A DNA stretch of 43,286 nt from Actinomycetaceae bacterium (GTDB lineage: Bacteria; Actinomycetota; Actinomycetes; Actinomycetales; Actinomycetaceae): positions 1 through 43,286 of the forward strand of contig JAGBKC010000008.1 in the NCBI GenBank assembly GCA_017934115.1, written 5' to 3'. How positions within the stretch are numbered: the first letter of the stretch is position 1; every line of letters begins with the position of its first letter. Shown here one piece after another: positions 26,477 to 35,766 of the stretch. The notes beneath the pieces are model-generated. The model ran no database searches and was not told where the DNA came from. It saw only the letters and a program-made list of their open reading frames with translations. Made by a program: the position numbers and the translations under genes.

Positions 26477-28057
26477 ATGAAAAAAATATTAAGTATATTT
26501 ATGATTTTATCTTGTGTTTTATGGTTGTCTTCATGTGCACATGATGAAGTTAAAAGTGAAGATAAAACTAATCTGCCTCCATCGCAAATGGATAGAAAAT
26601 GGCGTTATGATCATCTGTTAGGTGATAACGGTCTACTTTTTATGCCAGATATTTGGGGTACATTACCCGAGTCTATTGAGGCAGAAATTATGTACAAGGT
26701 CTTTCAAGGTGATAATGAAAAAACTGCATGGAATCATTCTTTTGCTGACACATATGGAGAACTTGTTGAATCGACAGGTGAATACGCAGCCTATTATGTA
26801 ATAAAAGAATTCCAACTTTTTTCTGATGAAGTTATAAAAAGCAATTTAAAAAATATAGAAGATTTATGGAATAAAGTATCTGGCGAAGAAGAACCTATCA
26901 TTTCAATGTATTTATTAAATGAATTATCGCGTGATATCGCCATTCCATTGCATGTGAATGATGAACATGTCTCAATTGTAGGTAATTCTCGTGAATCAGA
27001 TGATTGTTTAGAAAAACGACTTGCTTCGTACTTATATGCGCAATGGAACAATCAAGAAGAGAAGGGGAATTTTAATTATTCAACGTGCAGTTTTTCGTTG
27101 CTAGAACATATTCCTTATGTTATGAGACTTGATGAGCGCGAATCCAAGGATATAGATAAAAATTTACGTAATGCGGTTATGTCTCAAGAGCTAGCTAATG
27201 ATCTCGTTAAGGCGAGGTTATATAAAGTTTTTCACGCGTATAGTGATGAAGAAGGTAAAAAAATATTAAAAGAACAATTTAATAAACATCAATTATTAGA
27301 AACAGGTAGAGTTTTAGGGTCACCTATTTTTAATGGAACTGTTGAAACTACTTTTAATCTTTTACAGTTCGAGAAAAAGTATGGTCAAGAAATTATTGAT
27401 TCTAGGATTAAAGAAGAGTTAGTTATTCGTTTGCGCGCGGCTGATATACAGAACAATGAAGAAACGCGTTTACCTGCTTTGGCTGCACTGTCATTATTGG
27501 GTGAAAAGATAGACACTAGTGATGTGAAAGATGCTTATAGTTCTTTATTGAATGTGCTTGAACTTAGTGGTGAGATATTTGATGAGCCTTTTTCAAGTGC
27601 TTCTGCGGCAGCTACATATGTGAAAATATATCCTTATATTCATTATCTTGATATAAATTCTCCTTTTCCCGGATTAAGTAATGAAGCTCTTGAAGAATGG
27701 GAAAAAGGCGGCGGGGAAGCCGTATTTATATCTGCAAAAATGCTTTTACTTATACATGAAGCAGATCCTGAGCAGAAAAATTTTTTGAATGAAAGGAAAA
27801 TGCTTTTTCGTTTGTTAGATACTGTTTTAGATACTTACACTATTGATGAGATTCCTTCAAGCGTTCTATTTTCCGTGTATGCGGCATATAAAGTAGAAAA
27901 TCGACAAAAAGATAAAGATAAAATTGCCGCTATAGAAGCAGAAAAAGATAGACGAAAGCATACCTGTGTTGGTGGGTATGACTTTTTGTATGCTGAGCTG
28001 CCAACTGAATCGCCGTGTAGTTTTGAAGGAACTTTTTCCTTACTTTATGTTGAGTAA
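26477..28057 (+). CDS. Large helical lipoprotein of unknown function
   Basis: 526 residues. ATG 26477 follows AAGGAGGT. The signal peptide ends in WLSSC, so the protein is membrane-anchored outside the cell. The mature part is predicted to be almost wholly helical; repeated ~50-residue units (for example around ETRLPALAALSLLG) suggest an alpha/alpha-toroid or helical-repeat scaffold, but I cannot assign a family. The base composition is very AT-rich compared with metG or hrpA. It lies 29 bases after the cationic secreted protein and 20 bases before the next lipoprotein gene, in the same direction as an ABC exporter; an immunity or processing partner is possible but unproven. Confidence 0.75.
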   Translation: MKKILSIFMILSCVLWLSSCAHDEVKSEDKTNLPPSQMDRKWRYDHLLGDNGLLFMPDIWGTLPESIEAEIMYKVFQGDNEKTAWNHSFADTYGELVESTGEYAAYYVIKEFQLFSDEVIKSNLKNIEDLWNKVSGEEEPIISMYLLNELSRDIAIPLHVNDEHVSIVGNSRESDDCLEKRLASYLYAQWNNQEEKGNFNYSTCSFSLLEHIPYVMRLDERESKDIDKNLRNAVMSQELANDLVKARLYKVFHAYSDEEGKKILKEQFNKHQLLETGRVLGSPIFNGTVETTFNLLQFEKKYGQEIIDSRIKEELVIRLRAADIQNNEETRLPALAALSLLGEKIDTSDVKDAYSSLLNVLELSGEIFDEPFSSASAAATYVKIYPYIHYLDINSPFPGLSNEALEEWEKGGGEAVFISAKMLLLIHEADPEQKNFLNERKMLFRLLDTVLDTYTIDEIPSSVLFSVYAAYKVENRQKDKDKIAAIEAEKDRRKHTCVGGYDFLYAELPTESPCSFEGTFSLLYVE

Positions 28058-28077
28058 TGCCAAGGAGGTAAAGAGTA

Positions 28078-28613
28078 ATGAAAAAAATCTTTGTGTGCGT
28101 ATGTGTTCTTTCTGTTTTTTTGACAGGATGTGCGCGTACAGGTGCAGAAAATAAAGCAAGTGAAAAACCAACCTATTCGGATTCGTATATCACCGATCAA
28201 CGCGAAAAATGCATGAAAGAAGCTGGTATACCGGTAGAACGTGATGGAAATAGTTTGCATTGGTCAGCAAGTGACGACTTGTCGAAGGAATATCAAGAAA
28301 AAGAAAAAGCATGTGACCAAAAACTTATTGCCCAAGGTATACAAGAATCTGATTCTGAACGTACGGAAGAGGATATAAAAGAGTCGTATGAGTACGACAC
28401 AAAAGCTTATGATTGTTTTCAACGATTAGGGTATTCACAAGATCCATGGGTGAGTTTTGAAATATACAAAAAAATGAAGATAAATATCAAGCGCCTTATA
28501 TTCCTAACATTACAGAAGAAACTGTATGGCCATCTAAGGAGCATTTGAAGAAATGTTATAAGGAAGCAGGAAGTTCTGAAGAAGATTTGAGGGACATAAC
28601 GAATGAAGAGTAG
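28078..28613 (+). pseudogene. Small lipoprotein, frameshift in an A7 tract
   Basis: ATG 28078 (ribosome site AAGGAGGTAAAG) opens a signal peptide with lipobox FLTGC. The first frame runs to a stop at 28548 but its last ~20 residues (from KMKINIKR) look foreign. With eight instead of seven A at 28468-28474 the frame continues as NEDKYQAPYIPNITEE and ends at TAG 28613, giving 178 residues. The restored tail contains KKCYKEAGSS, which mirrors the earlier REKCMKEAGI, so it is an internal repeat and the reconstruction is convincing. The restored stop overlaps the next gene's ATG (28603), as expected for an operon. Function unknown. Confidence 0.72.
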
Positions 28614-29700
28614 GGTTATGAAAAAGTATTTTCTGCGTTTTCTTGCTGTTGTTTCTATAATTATTTTATTGATGCTAGCTTTTTTAGCAGGGAAATCAAC
28701 TGTTAGTAGTGTTCAAAGTTCTGAAACAGAAAAATCAGCAACATTATGGACAGTAAAAAATGAATCTATTGGTTCTTCTATTCGCTTGCAAGCGTCTGTA
28801 AAATCACACTATACGACATCGAACGCTATAGGTGTTGATGGACTTATTACGAGTATTGATAATGTGAATTCTTTTGTGTTGCCTGGTGATATTCTTGTAA
28901 GTGTAAATCTGCGTCCGGTTGTCGTGGCGCAAGGTGATATTCCACTTTTTCGTTCTTTGAAAGATGGAGATACGGGAAAGGACGTTGTTCAGCTTCGTAA
29001 GTTTTTGTGCTCACTAGGGCATGGCAAATGTTCGACAAACGACGTATATGATTCGGCATTGTATTCCATGGTGAAAAAGTGGCAAAAAAAACTAGGTATT
29101 GAACAAACAGGTATTGTTGAACCGGGAGATATCGTATATGTTCCATCATTGCCGGCCCGTGTAGTAATGGATTCAAAATATGCTATTGGAGCTAATATTA
29201 GCGCACAAGATCAAATTTTTTCCTATAGTAATAACGATTTGCAAATGCTTTTAACTGTGAAGGAAGAACAACTTTCTTTATTGGAAACAGGGAATAAGAT
29301 TCACATCGACAATTTTGATGATGTTGATGCATATGTGGGTGAATTAGAAAAATCTCATACTTCTTCTGCAGATGAAGTTGAAGAAGAAAATATGTATGTA
29401 AATATTGTTGATATTCAGGGTAAAGGCATATGTGAGTCATATAATGATGTGTGTGTAGAGATTTTGAATGGGGCTGACAGTTCTCGTGTACTTGTGAGTG
29501 TGGAGAACATTCCAGAACAAAAAGGACTTGCTGTGCCTGTGATGGCTATTAATACTGATGCTCGAGGGCAAACGTATGTTGTGGATGAATCAGGAAAAAA
29601 TATTTTTGTTAGTGTTGTTGCTTCGGATTCTTCGTTATCGATTGTTGAGGGAATAGATGAGGGAATAAAAATTTATCTTTATGAGGATAATAATGAGTGA
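28603..29700 (+). CDS. Membrane fusion/adaptor protein with peptidoglycan-binding domain (MacA-like)
   Basis: 365 residues. One N-terminal membrane anchor (residues ~8-28), then a biotinyl-lipoyl-like segment (VDGLITSIDNVNSFVLPGD), a PG_binding_1 domain in the middle (GDTGKDVVQLRKFLCSLG to VKKWQKKLGI), and beta-rich adaptor parts to the C-terminus. This layout is typical of actinobacterial and firmicute adaptors that pair with MacB-type ABC transporters and anchor them to the cell wall. ATG 28603 follows GAGGG; an in-frame ATG at 28618 is possible but lacks spacing. The stop overlaps the ATPase start (ATGAGTGA), so the three transporter genes are coupled. Confidence 0.82.
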   Translation: MKSRVMKKYFLRFLAVVSIIILLMLAFLAGKSTVSSVQSSETEKSATLWTVKNESIGSSIRLQASVKSHYTTSNAIGVDGLITSIDNVNSFVLPGDILVSVNLRPVVVAQGDIPLFRSLKDGDTGKDVVQLRKFLCSLGHGKCSTNDVYDSALYSMVKKWQKKLGIEQTGIVEPGDIVYVPSLPARVVMDSKYAIGANISAQDQIFSYSNNDLQMLLTVKEEQLSLLETGNKIHIDNFDDVDAYVGELEKSHTSSADEVEEENMYVNIVDIQGKGICESYNDVCVEILNGADSSRVLVSVENIPEQKGLAVPVMAINTDARGQTYVVDESGKNIFVSVVASDSSLSIVEGIDEGIKIYLYEDNNE

Positions 29701-30351
29701 TATTTCAGCTATTCAAACGGTGAATATATGTTACGAATATGGCAAAAATCAAAAGATTTTTGATGACTACTCCTTTAGTGTTAAACGTGGAACTCTTACA
29801 GCTTTAACGGGTAAATCTGGCGCAGGTAAAAGTACACTTTTATACATTTTAAGTGGAATGTTGCGCCCTAAAAGTGGGATAGTGGAAGTTTTAGGGGAAA
29901 AGCTATACGAGATGTCAGATTCTGAGCGTTCAATATTTCGCGCGAAAACTGCAGGATTTGTCTTTCAAAATTTTGCTTTAGATATGCGTAAAACAATCGA
30001 AGATAATGTTTTAGAAACGTGCATATATGCTGGTGTAGAACAAAAAAATATAGAGATTATGCTTATGAAGTTCTTAGTGGCCTAGGTATAGATAATCCTA
30101 AACAAAAATGTCAAGAACTTTCTGGCGGGCAGGCTCAGCGTGTAGCTTTAGCGCGTGCACTTTTATTGAATCCTTCTGTTATTTATGCAGATGAGCCAAC
30201 AGGAAATTTGGATAGTGAATCTGCGGAAATTGTTATGTCACGATTGAAAGAATGTGCAGAAAACGGAGCAGCAGTTGTGGTGGTAACTCACGACGATAGA
30301 GTGACGGCGCAATGCGATATGTGTATAAACATTGGAGGAATGTATGAATAA
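29693..30351 (+). pseudogene. ABC transporter ATPase (LolD/MacB type), frameshift in an A7 tract
   Basis: Nucleotide-binding subunit for the permease that follows. The first frame has Walker A GKSGAGKST and the Q-loop VFQN and stops at 30085. The second frame has the signature LSGGQAQRVALARAL, Walker B VIYADEPTG and the H-loop VVTHD, ending at 30351. All six motifs are sound, and eight A instead of seven at 30042-30048 would join them (EQKKYRDYAYEVLSG), giving 219 residues, the normal size of the family. In the sequenced state no complete ATPase is made, so the transporter would be inactive. ATG 29693 is chosen with GAGG upstream. Confidence 0.85.
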
Positions 30352-31435
30352 TGTTTTTCGAAAATCATGGAAAAATATGTATTCACAACCTCTGTATAAT
30401 GTGTTATTTTTCTGCATTATTTTTGTTGATACTATGATTATTTTTTTGCAGTTTTCCGCTTCTTTGCAAAGGACGCATGATATATCACAAGAGTTAAATA
30501 AAGCAGAATATAGAACGTTCACTATAAGAAATACAGGGGAAAATATGTCATCTTTGTTGAATTCGAATATTGTGGAGCGTATTTCTTCATTGCATGACGT
30601 TGAGTCTGTATGGGGTTATGGTGATGCTTTTGATGTGCATAATGCTGCTGTTAATAATTCGGCAAATGCTGGTATCTCTTTTGTAACACCGTGCGAAAAT
30701 TTACCCATACATCTCATTTATGGACGCATGCCTGTCAATGAGCATGAGGTTATTTTGTCTAGCGAATCTTATCGTCGTCTTGGATTTGCTGAAAGTGGTG
30801 GCGTTGTCGAGAATTCTTCTGGGCAGCGATGGGCTGTTGTTGGTTTTTATGAGCCATTGCATTCGCAGGCACCCGATGTTGGTATTGTATTTCAGGCAAA
30901 ACATATGGAATTAGATTCGTTAAATGTAACGGTTTCTCGTGTGGATATTCTTGATGGTCTTATTCGTGATGTAAAAAATATTTTTGGACTATCAGGTGAA
31001 AAATCTGTGCAAATTGAGAAAAATGGAACTACGCAAAAACTTGGTAGTGATGTTATGGGTTCTCAAGTTATTCATACAAGTAGACTTATGTATGTAACTA
31101 TAAGTGTGGTGCTTGTTTTGCTTATTTTTCTTTCGATTATGATGGTGAATTCTAGGAAGGAAGAATTTGGGCGCAGGCGTGTTTTAGGCGCTCGACGTTC
31201 TACTATTTTTATTTTGTTATCGATGCAAACTTTTTTTATTACAACTCTTGCATCTGCACTTGCCTCGATTGTTTCTTTGATGGTTGCATTTGTATTATAT
31301 TCAAATGGAATTCTTGAGATTAGCTTTATTCTTTCCGTAAATTATTTGATTGTTTTTTCTTCTATTGTGGTGCAATTGCCGAGTTTCGCCTCTGCCGTTT
31401 TGCGTAATCCTGTTTTAGTTTTGCGCACTCCATAA
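30344..31435 (+). CDS. MacB/FtsX-like ABC transporter permease
   Basis: 363 residues with the MacB topology: one N-terminal helix (residues ~21-41), a large extracytoplasmic domain of about 220 residues, and three C-terminal helices (from YVTISVVLVLLIFLSIMMV). The cytoplasmic loop EEFGRRRVLGARRSTIF after helix 2 matches the coupling region of FtsX-like permeases. ATG 30344 follows GGAGGA and overlaps the ATPase stop by eight bases. Such permeases do not import small solutes but push out peptides, lipids or antimicrobials by mechanotransmission. With the adaptor and ATPase it forms a tripartite-like exporter. Confidence 0.83.
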   Translation: MNNVFRKSWKNMYSQPLYNVLFFCIIFVDTMIIFLQFSASLQRTHDISQELNKAEYRTFTIRNTGENMSSLLNSNIVERISSLHDVESVWGYGDAFDVHNAAVNNSANAGISFVTPCENLPIHLIYGRMPVNEHEVILSSESYRRLGFAESGGVVENSSGQRWAVVGFYEPLHSQAPDVGIVFQAKHMELDSLNVTVSRVDILDGLIRDVKNIFGLSGEKSVQIEKNGTTQKLGSDVMGSQVIHTSRLMYVTISVVLVLLIFLSIMMVNSRKEEFGRRRVLGARRSTIFILLSMQTFFITTLASALASIVSLMVAFVLYSNGILEISFILSVNYLIVFSSIVVQLPSFASAVLRNPVLVLRTP

Positions 31436-31490
31436 GGTGAACTAGGCACGAATAGTACAATATGAGCCGCGAAAAGTATAAGCTAGAGGT

Positions 31491-33290
31491 ATGACGCATA
31501 TTCTTTCAGCTGTTGCGTGGCCTTATGCTAATGGGCCTCGTCATATCGGTCATGTTGCAGGTTTTGGTGTACCCTCGGATGTTTTTTCGCGCTACAAACG
31601 TATGTGTGGCGATGATGTTTTGATGGTGTCAGGCACTGATGAACACGGCACGCCCATTCTTGTTGCTGCAGATAAAGAAGGTGTAAGCCCTGAAGAATTT
31701 GCCGATCGCAACAATCGTATTATTGTTGATGACTTAGTGAAATTAGGCCTTTCTTATGATTTATTTACGCGCACAACAACAAGCGTGCATGAAGAAGTCG
31801 TGCAGCACATGTTTGAAGTGTGCCGAGATAATGGATATATGATCGTGCAACAAACTCCTGTTGCTATTGATCCGCAAACAGGAAATACTTTGCCTGACCG
31901 TTATATTGAAGGCACCTGCCCAGAGTGTGGGGCAGATGGCGCTCGCGGTGATCAGTGTGATAATTGCGGAAATCAGCTTGATCCTCAAGATTTGATAGAT
32001 CCTGTATCTAAGGTGTCTGGTCAAACTCCTCGTTTCGAAGTGACTGATCATTATTTTCTTGATTTGCCGGCCCTTGCTTCGTCTCTTTCTTCTTGGCTTG
32101 ATGAAGTAGAGAAAGAAGGAGCGTGGCGTCCTAATGTTATTAGTTTTTCTAAACATCTCCTCGATGATGTGCGTCCGCGTGCTATGAGTCGTGATATTTC
32201 GTGGGGTATTCCTGTTCCAGGATGGGAAGATCAACCTCAAAAACGCTTGTATGTGTGGTTTGATGCTGTTATTGGCTATCTTTCTGCTTCGGTAGAGTGG
32301 GCTCGCCGTCGCGAATTGTCCGGTGTAGGAACGCGTGAAGATTGGCGTCAATGGTGGAATAATAAAGATGCTCTTGCTTACTACTTTATGGGTAAAGATA
32401 ATATTGTGTTCCATTCGCAAATTTGGCCTGCAGAGCTTTTTGCTTATAACGGTAAGGGTGATAATGGTGGCAAGCCGGGTGAACTTGGTGAATTGAATAT
32501 TCCTACTCAAGTGGTGGCATCAGAATTTTTAACAATGGAAGGTAAGAAATTTTCTTCTTCTAAGAATATCGTGATTTACGTTCGCGATATTCTTGAGCGC
32601 TATCAAGTTGATGCTTTGCGTTATTTTATTTCTATTGCTGGCCCTGAAACGTCTGATTCAGATTTTACGTGGGAGGAATTCGTCCGCCGTAATAATACGG
32701 AACTTGTAGCTGGATGGGGAAATTTAGTAAACCGTACGGCTGCTATGATTGCAAAGAATTTTGGTGAAATTCCTGCTCCTGCTGTTTTTGAAGAGATTGA
32801 TACTCGCTTGCTTAGCAGTGTTCGCGCAGGTTTTGAAACGGTTGGTGCTTTGATAGATTCACATCAACAGCGAGCTGCTTTGGCTGAAGTTATGCGCCTT
32901 GTGGGTGAGGCCAATGCATATGTTTCAACAACTGAGCCTTTTAAGTTGAAAGGTGAGGAAAACCGCGAGCGTTTGGCAACGATTTTGCATACTTTGGCTC
33001 AAGCTGTCTACGACCTCAACACAATGATGAGTGTCTTTTTGCCTCATTCTTCGAATGCTATCGATGTTCTTTTTGGTGGTGATGGTGCTTTGGCTCCTAT
33101 GCCACGAAAAGAGGATGTACATGATCTGTCTACAGATAAGATGTACCCCATTATTACAGGCGATTATTCTCATGTGCCTTCCTGGGCTCCTCGTGACGTT
33201 CCTGTTGGTGTTAAGGTGAGTAAACCAAAGCCGATATTTGAAAAACTTGACCCTTCAGTAGTTGAAGAAGAATTAGCGCGTTTGGGCTAG
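31491..33290 (+). CDS. metG: Methionyl-tRNA synthetase
   Basis: Charges tRNA-Met in the cytoplasm. Class I landmarks are [11 protein letters not shown] (HIGH) near the N-terminus and KKFSSSKN (KMSKS equivalent). A zinc knuckle with paired cysteines (TCPECGADG and QCDNCG) is inserted in the connective peptide. 599 residues, so the C-terminal dimerisation (Trbp111-like) domain present in some bacteria is absent. ATG 31491 follows an AGAGG site. It is intact and begins the conserved block metG-tatD-rpf. Confidence 0.97.
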   Translation: MTHILSAVAWPYANGPRHIGHVAGFGVPSDVFSRYKRMCGDDVLMVSGTDEHGTPILVAADKEGVSPEEFADRNNRIIVDDLVKLGLSYDLFTRTTTSVHEEVVQHMFEVCRDNGYMIVQQTPVAIDPQTGNTLPDRYIEGTCPECGADGARGDQCDNCGNQLDPQDLIDPVSKVSGQTPRFEVTDHYFLDLPALASSLSSWLDEVEKEGAWRPNVISFSKHLLDDVRPRAMSRDISWGIPVPGWEDQPQKRLYVWFDAVIGYLSASVEWARRRELSGVGTREDWRQWWNNKDALAYYFMGKDNIVFHSQIWPAELFAYNGKGDNGGKPGELGELNIPTQVVASEFLTMEGKKFSSSKNIVIYVRDILERYQVDALRYFISIAGPETSDSDFTWEEFVRRNNTELVAGWGNLVNRTAAMIAKNFGEIPAPAVFEEIDTRLLSSVRAGFETVGALIDSHQQRAALAEVMRLVGEANAYVSTTEPFKLKGEENRERLATILHTLAQAVYDLNTMMSVFLPHSSNAIDVLFGGDGALAPMPRKEDVHDLSTDKMYPIITGDYSHVPSWAPRDVPVGVKVSKPKPIFEKLDPSVVEEELARLG

Positions 33291-33327
33291 TTGTCGGTAG
33301 AAGTAGTGATAATAGGGAAGAGGTATT

Positions 33328-34272
33328 GTGGCAAAACGTAATCGTAAGGCGTATCCGCCAGTGTGTGAAGCTTTGCCTATCCCTGTGATCGATAATCACA
33401 CGCATTTGCCTGTGGGGAACGCTCCTGGTGCTTTTGGGGATGAGCGCGATTATTCGCATCGACCGTCCGAAGAAATACCACCGAGTATTGATGAGCATCT
33501 TGCGCGCATGGAAACATGCGGAATTCGCGGAGCTATCACGTGTGGATGTGAACTTCCGGAAATTCCAGGGCATATTGAGCTGGCACGTGCATATTCACAA
33601 AAATTGTGGGCAGCTATTGCCATACATCCTAATGAAGCTCCACTACATCAATGTATTACAGAAAAATCTCCTGATGGCATGGAACATGGATTAGATGAGC
33701 ATCATCGCCAATACACTCTTGATGATGCTTTAGCTGTGGTGGCAGATCATGCGAGAGATTCATCTGTGGTGGCTATTGGTGAAACAGGCTTAGACTATTA
33801 CCGCACAGGCGATGCGGGTAAAGAAGCACAAAAAGAATCCTTTCGGGCACATATCGCTCTTGCAAAAGAATTAGACCTTCCCTTGCAAATTCATGACCGC
33901 GATGCCCATGCTGATGTTGTTGATGTTCTCAAGGCTGAAGGGGCGCCGCAACGAACGGTCTTTCATTGTTTTTCTGGTGATGTGCAATTGGCGCATGTGT
34001 GTGCTGAACAAGGATGGTTTGCCTCCTTTAGTGGTACGTTAACGTATAAAGGAAACGATGATTTGCGTGCAGCTTTTCTTGTTCTTCCTGATGAACTTAT
34101 CTTGCTTGAAACTGATGCTCCATATTTGACTCCTCAAGAGTTTCGGGGGCAGCCTAATGCACCTTATGTTGCGGCTTATACTGCGCGAGCCATGTCAGAT
34201 ATTCGACATGTGTCTCTTGATACGTGGTGTGAAACTCTTTCTGCAAATACGCATGTTGTCTACGGTCTTTAA
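33328..34272 (+). CDS. tatD: TatD-family metal-dependent hydrolase (deoxyribonuclease)
   Basis: TIM-barrel metal-dependent nuclease of the TatD family. Metal ligands and motifs seen are DNHTHLP (HxH), GETGLDYYR, the IHDRDAHADV histidine, FHCFSG, and LETDAPYLTP with the conserved aspartate. 314 residues, longer than the usual 260 through an N-terminal extension (RNRKAYPPV...) common in actinobacterial copies. GTG 33328 follows GAAGAGG. It lies 37 bases after metG and presumably shares its transcript. Confidence 0.93.
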   Translation: MAKRNRKAYPPVCEALPIPVIDNHTHLPVGNAPGAFGDERDYSHRPSEEIPPSIDEHLARMETCGIRGAITCGCELPEIPGHIELARAYSQKLWAAIAIHPNEAPLHQCITEKSPDGMEHGLDEHHRQYTLDDALAVVADHARDSSVVAIGETGLDYYRTGDAGKEAQKESFRAHIALAKELDLPLQIHDRDAHADVVDVLKAEGAPQRTVFHCFSGDVQLAHVCAEQGWFASFSGTLTYKGNDDLRAAFLVLPDELILLETDAPYLTPQEFRGQPNAPYVAAYTARAMSDIRHVSLDTWCETLSANTHVVYGL

Positions 34273-34387
34273 GCAAAATACTTTTATATAAAGATATCTG
34301 AGTAGACGAAACATAACATTTTTATTACAATAATGTGAGTCTTAATAGTTGGCATATACTTTGCCAGCGTGATGCAGGAGGAATCTC

Positions 34388-35584
34388 TTGGGTAGACATA
34401 GTCAAGAAAACAGCGAACTTCGTCTAGCTTTTGATGTGCAGGCAACTGAAGCTATCGCCTCACCGGTTGCGGGTTCTCGTGTTGCAGCACGCCGTGCAGA
34501 ACGTTTAGCTCAAGCAGCTGCTTTGCGCCCTGTGCCTACAGCTCTTACTCCTGAACAGCCACAAGATGTACAGATGGGCACTCTTTATACTTTGCCATAT
34601 TCTTCCACAATGGAAGGTGTTCATAAAAATGGCTACCATTCTCATGTTTCTGATTCAAAGAAAAAGCGCGTGAGCATTGCCGCAGTAGCTGCTGCTGCGT
34701 CAGGTTTTGTTGCTTTGGGCGGTACTGTTCATTCCACTATTCACGGTAGTGAGGGGTATGCTGCGCTTGCATCTGCAGAAAAAGACGGGCTTTCTCTTGA
34801 TGGCTTAAAGCGTACAGTTTTTTTGAATGTTGATGGTCAAGAACAGAGCTTCACTACCACATCAAATGAAGTGGCTGAAGTTTTAGCTGAAGCTGGCGTT
34901 ACTTATGATGCGGACGACCAGATTTCCCTGGCTTTGACTGATCGTGTGTCTGATGGCCAAACAATTGTTGTGACGCGTGTAGAAACAAAGACGGAAACAA
35001 AAGAAGAAGTCGATAAGTTCGAAACAAAAAAAGAAGAAGACCCAAGTTTACCTAAAGGTGAAGAAAAAGTTGTAACTGAAGGTAAAGATGGTAAAGTGCG
35101 TAACTCTTATGCTGTTACCTATGAAGGGGGTAAGGAAGTTCTTCGCTCTCTTGTGGCGTCAACCAGTATTGAGGCTCGTGTAGATAAAGTCGTTAAGGTA
35201 GGAACGGGTGAAAAATCTTCAAGTTCTCCATCTTCGTCGAGTTCTGCCTCTTCTTCTACGAGTTCCTTGCCTACTGTTCCGGCTGGTAGTGCTCAGGAAA
35301 TCGCACATCAGATGGTTCTTGAGCGCGGATGGGGTGAAGATCAATTTACCTGCTTGGTAACGTTGTGGAATAAGGAAAGTCGTTGGAACTATAAGGCGCA
35401 AAATAAATCTTCGGGAGCTTATGGTATTCCTCAGGCTTTGCCAGGTAGCAAGATGGCTTCTGCTGGCGCAGATTGGCGCACTAACCCGGCGACACAAATT
35501 AAATGGGGTTTGGGTTATATCAGCGGGCGCTATGGAACGCCATGTAATGCTTTGGCGCATTCGAAGAAAACAGGCTGGTATTAA
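34388..35584 (+). CDS. Resuscitation-promoting-factor-like protein: DUF348, G5 and transglycosylase domains
   Basis: Cell-wall-associated lytic enzyme. The order is a ~95-residue cytoplasmic part, one membrane anchor (around residues 98-116), a DUF348 ubiquitin-like repeat (VFLNVDGQEQ...), a G5 domain, a Ser-rich linker (residues ~278-295) and a C-terminal transglycosylase-like domain of about 95 residues. The presumed catalytic glutamate is in LWNKESRWN, followed by SSGAYGIPQALPGSKMASAG, a form widespread in Bifidobacterium and Actinomyces proteins. TTG 34388 is the start, as AGGAGG sits six bases before it. In many actinobacteria ksgA and ispE follow; here they do not. Confidence 0.9.
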   Translation: MGRHSQENSELRLAFDVQATEAIASPVAGSRVAARRAERLAQAAALRPVPTALTPEQPQDVQMGTLYTLPYSSTMEGVHKNGYHSHVSDSKKKRVSIAAVAAAASGFVALGGTVHSTIHGSEGYAALASAEKDGLSLDGLKRTVFLNVDGQEQSFTTTSNEVAEVLAEAGVTYDADDQISLALTDRVSDGQTIVVTRVETKTETKEEVDKFETKKEEDPSLPKGEEKVVTEGKDGKVRNSYAVTYEGGKEVLRSLVASTSIEARVDKVVKVGTGEKSSSSPSSSSSASSSTSSLPTVPAGSAQEIAHQMVLERGWGEDQFTCLVTLWNKESRWNYKAQNKSSGAYGIPQALPGSKMASAGADWRTNPATQIKWGLGYISGRYGTPCNALAHSKKTGWY

Positions 35585-35595
35585 AAAGCGTGATG

Positions 35596-35624
35596 AAAAG
35601 GAGCGGAATGTCCGCTCCTTTTTT
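35596..35624 (+). terminator. Intrinsic terminator after the rpf-like gene
   Basis: Perfect 12-bp stem AAAAGGAGCGGA / TCCGCTCCTTTT with a three-base loop and T tail, 12 bases after the stop. It marks the end of the metG-tatD-rpf unit. Confidence 0.92.
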
Positions 35625-35719
35625 ATTGTGAACTTTGCTTTTTATTGCGCGAAACTTATCATTTTTTGCTTTATATGCTTTCATTCTTTTTAGGGGGGGT
35701 GGTGCATGTAAAATCTACT

Positions 35720-35749
35720 TTGACGTATACATATAAATATCGTTACTAA
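35720..35749 (+). promoter_or_regulatory. Possible promoter of large lipoprotein copy 3
   Basis: TTGACG at 35720-35725 and TACTAA at 35744-35749 with an 18-base spacer, just upstream of the ribosome site GTGGAGGAG before GTG 35767. A run of seven G (35693-35699) lies 20 bases upstream of the -35 element. By eye only. Confidence 0.4.
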
Positions 35750-35766
35750 TAAAGTGGAGGAGAGAC

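Noticed and set aside
31761..32510. 249-codon open frame on the minus strand inside metG
   Set aside because: Shadow of the highly conserved metG frame; no start signal and no protein-like motif.
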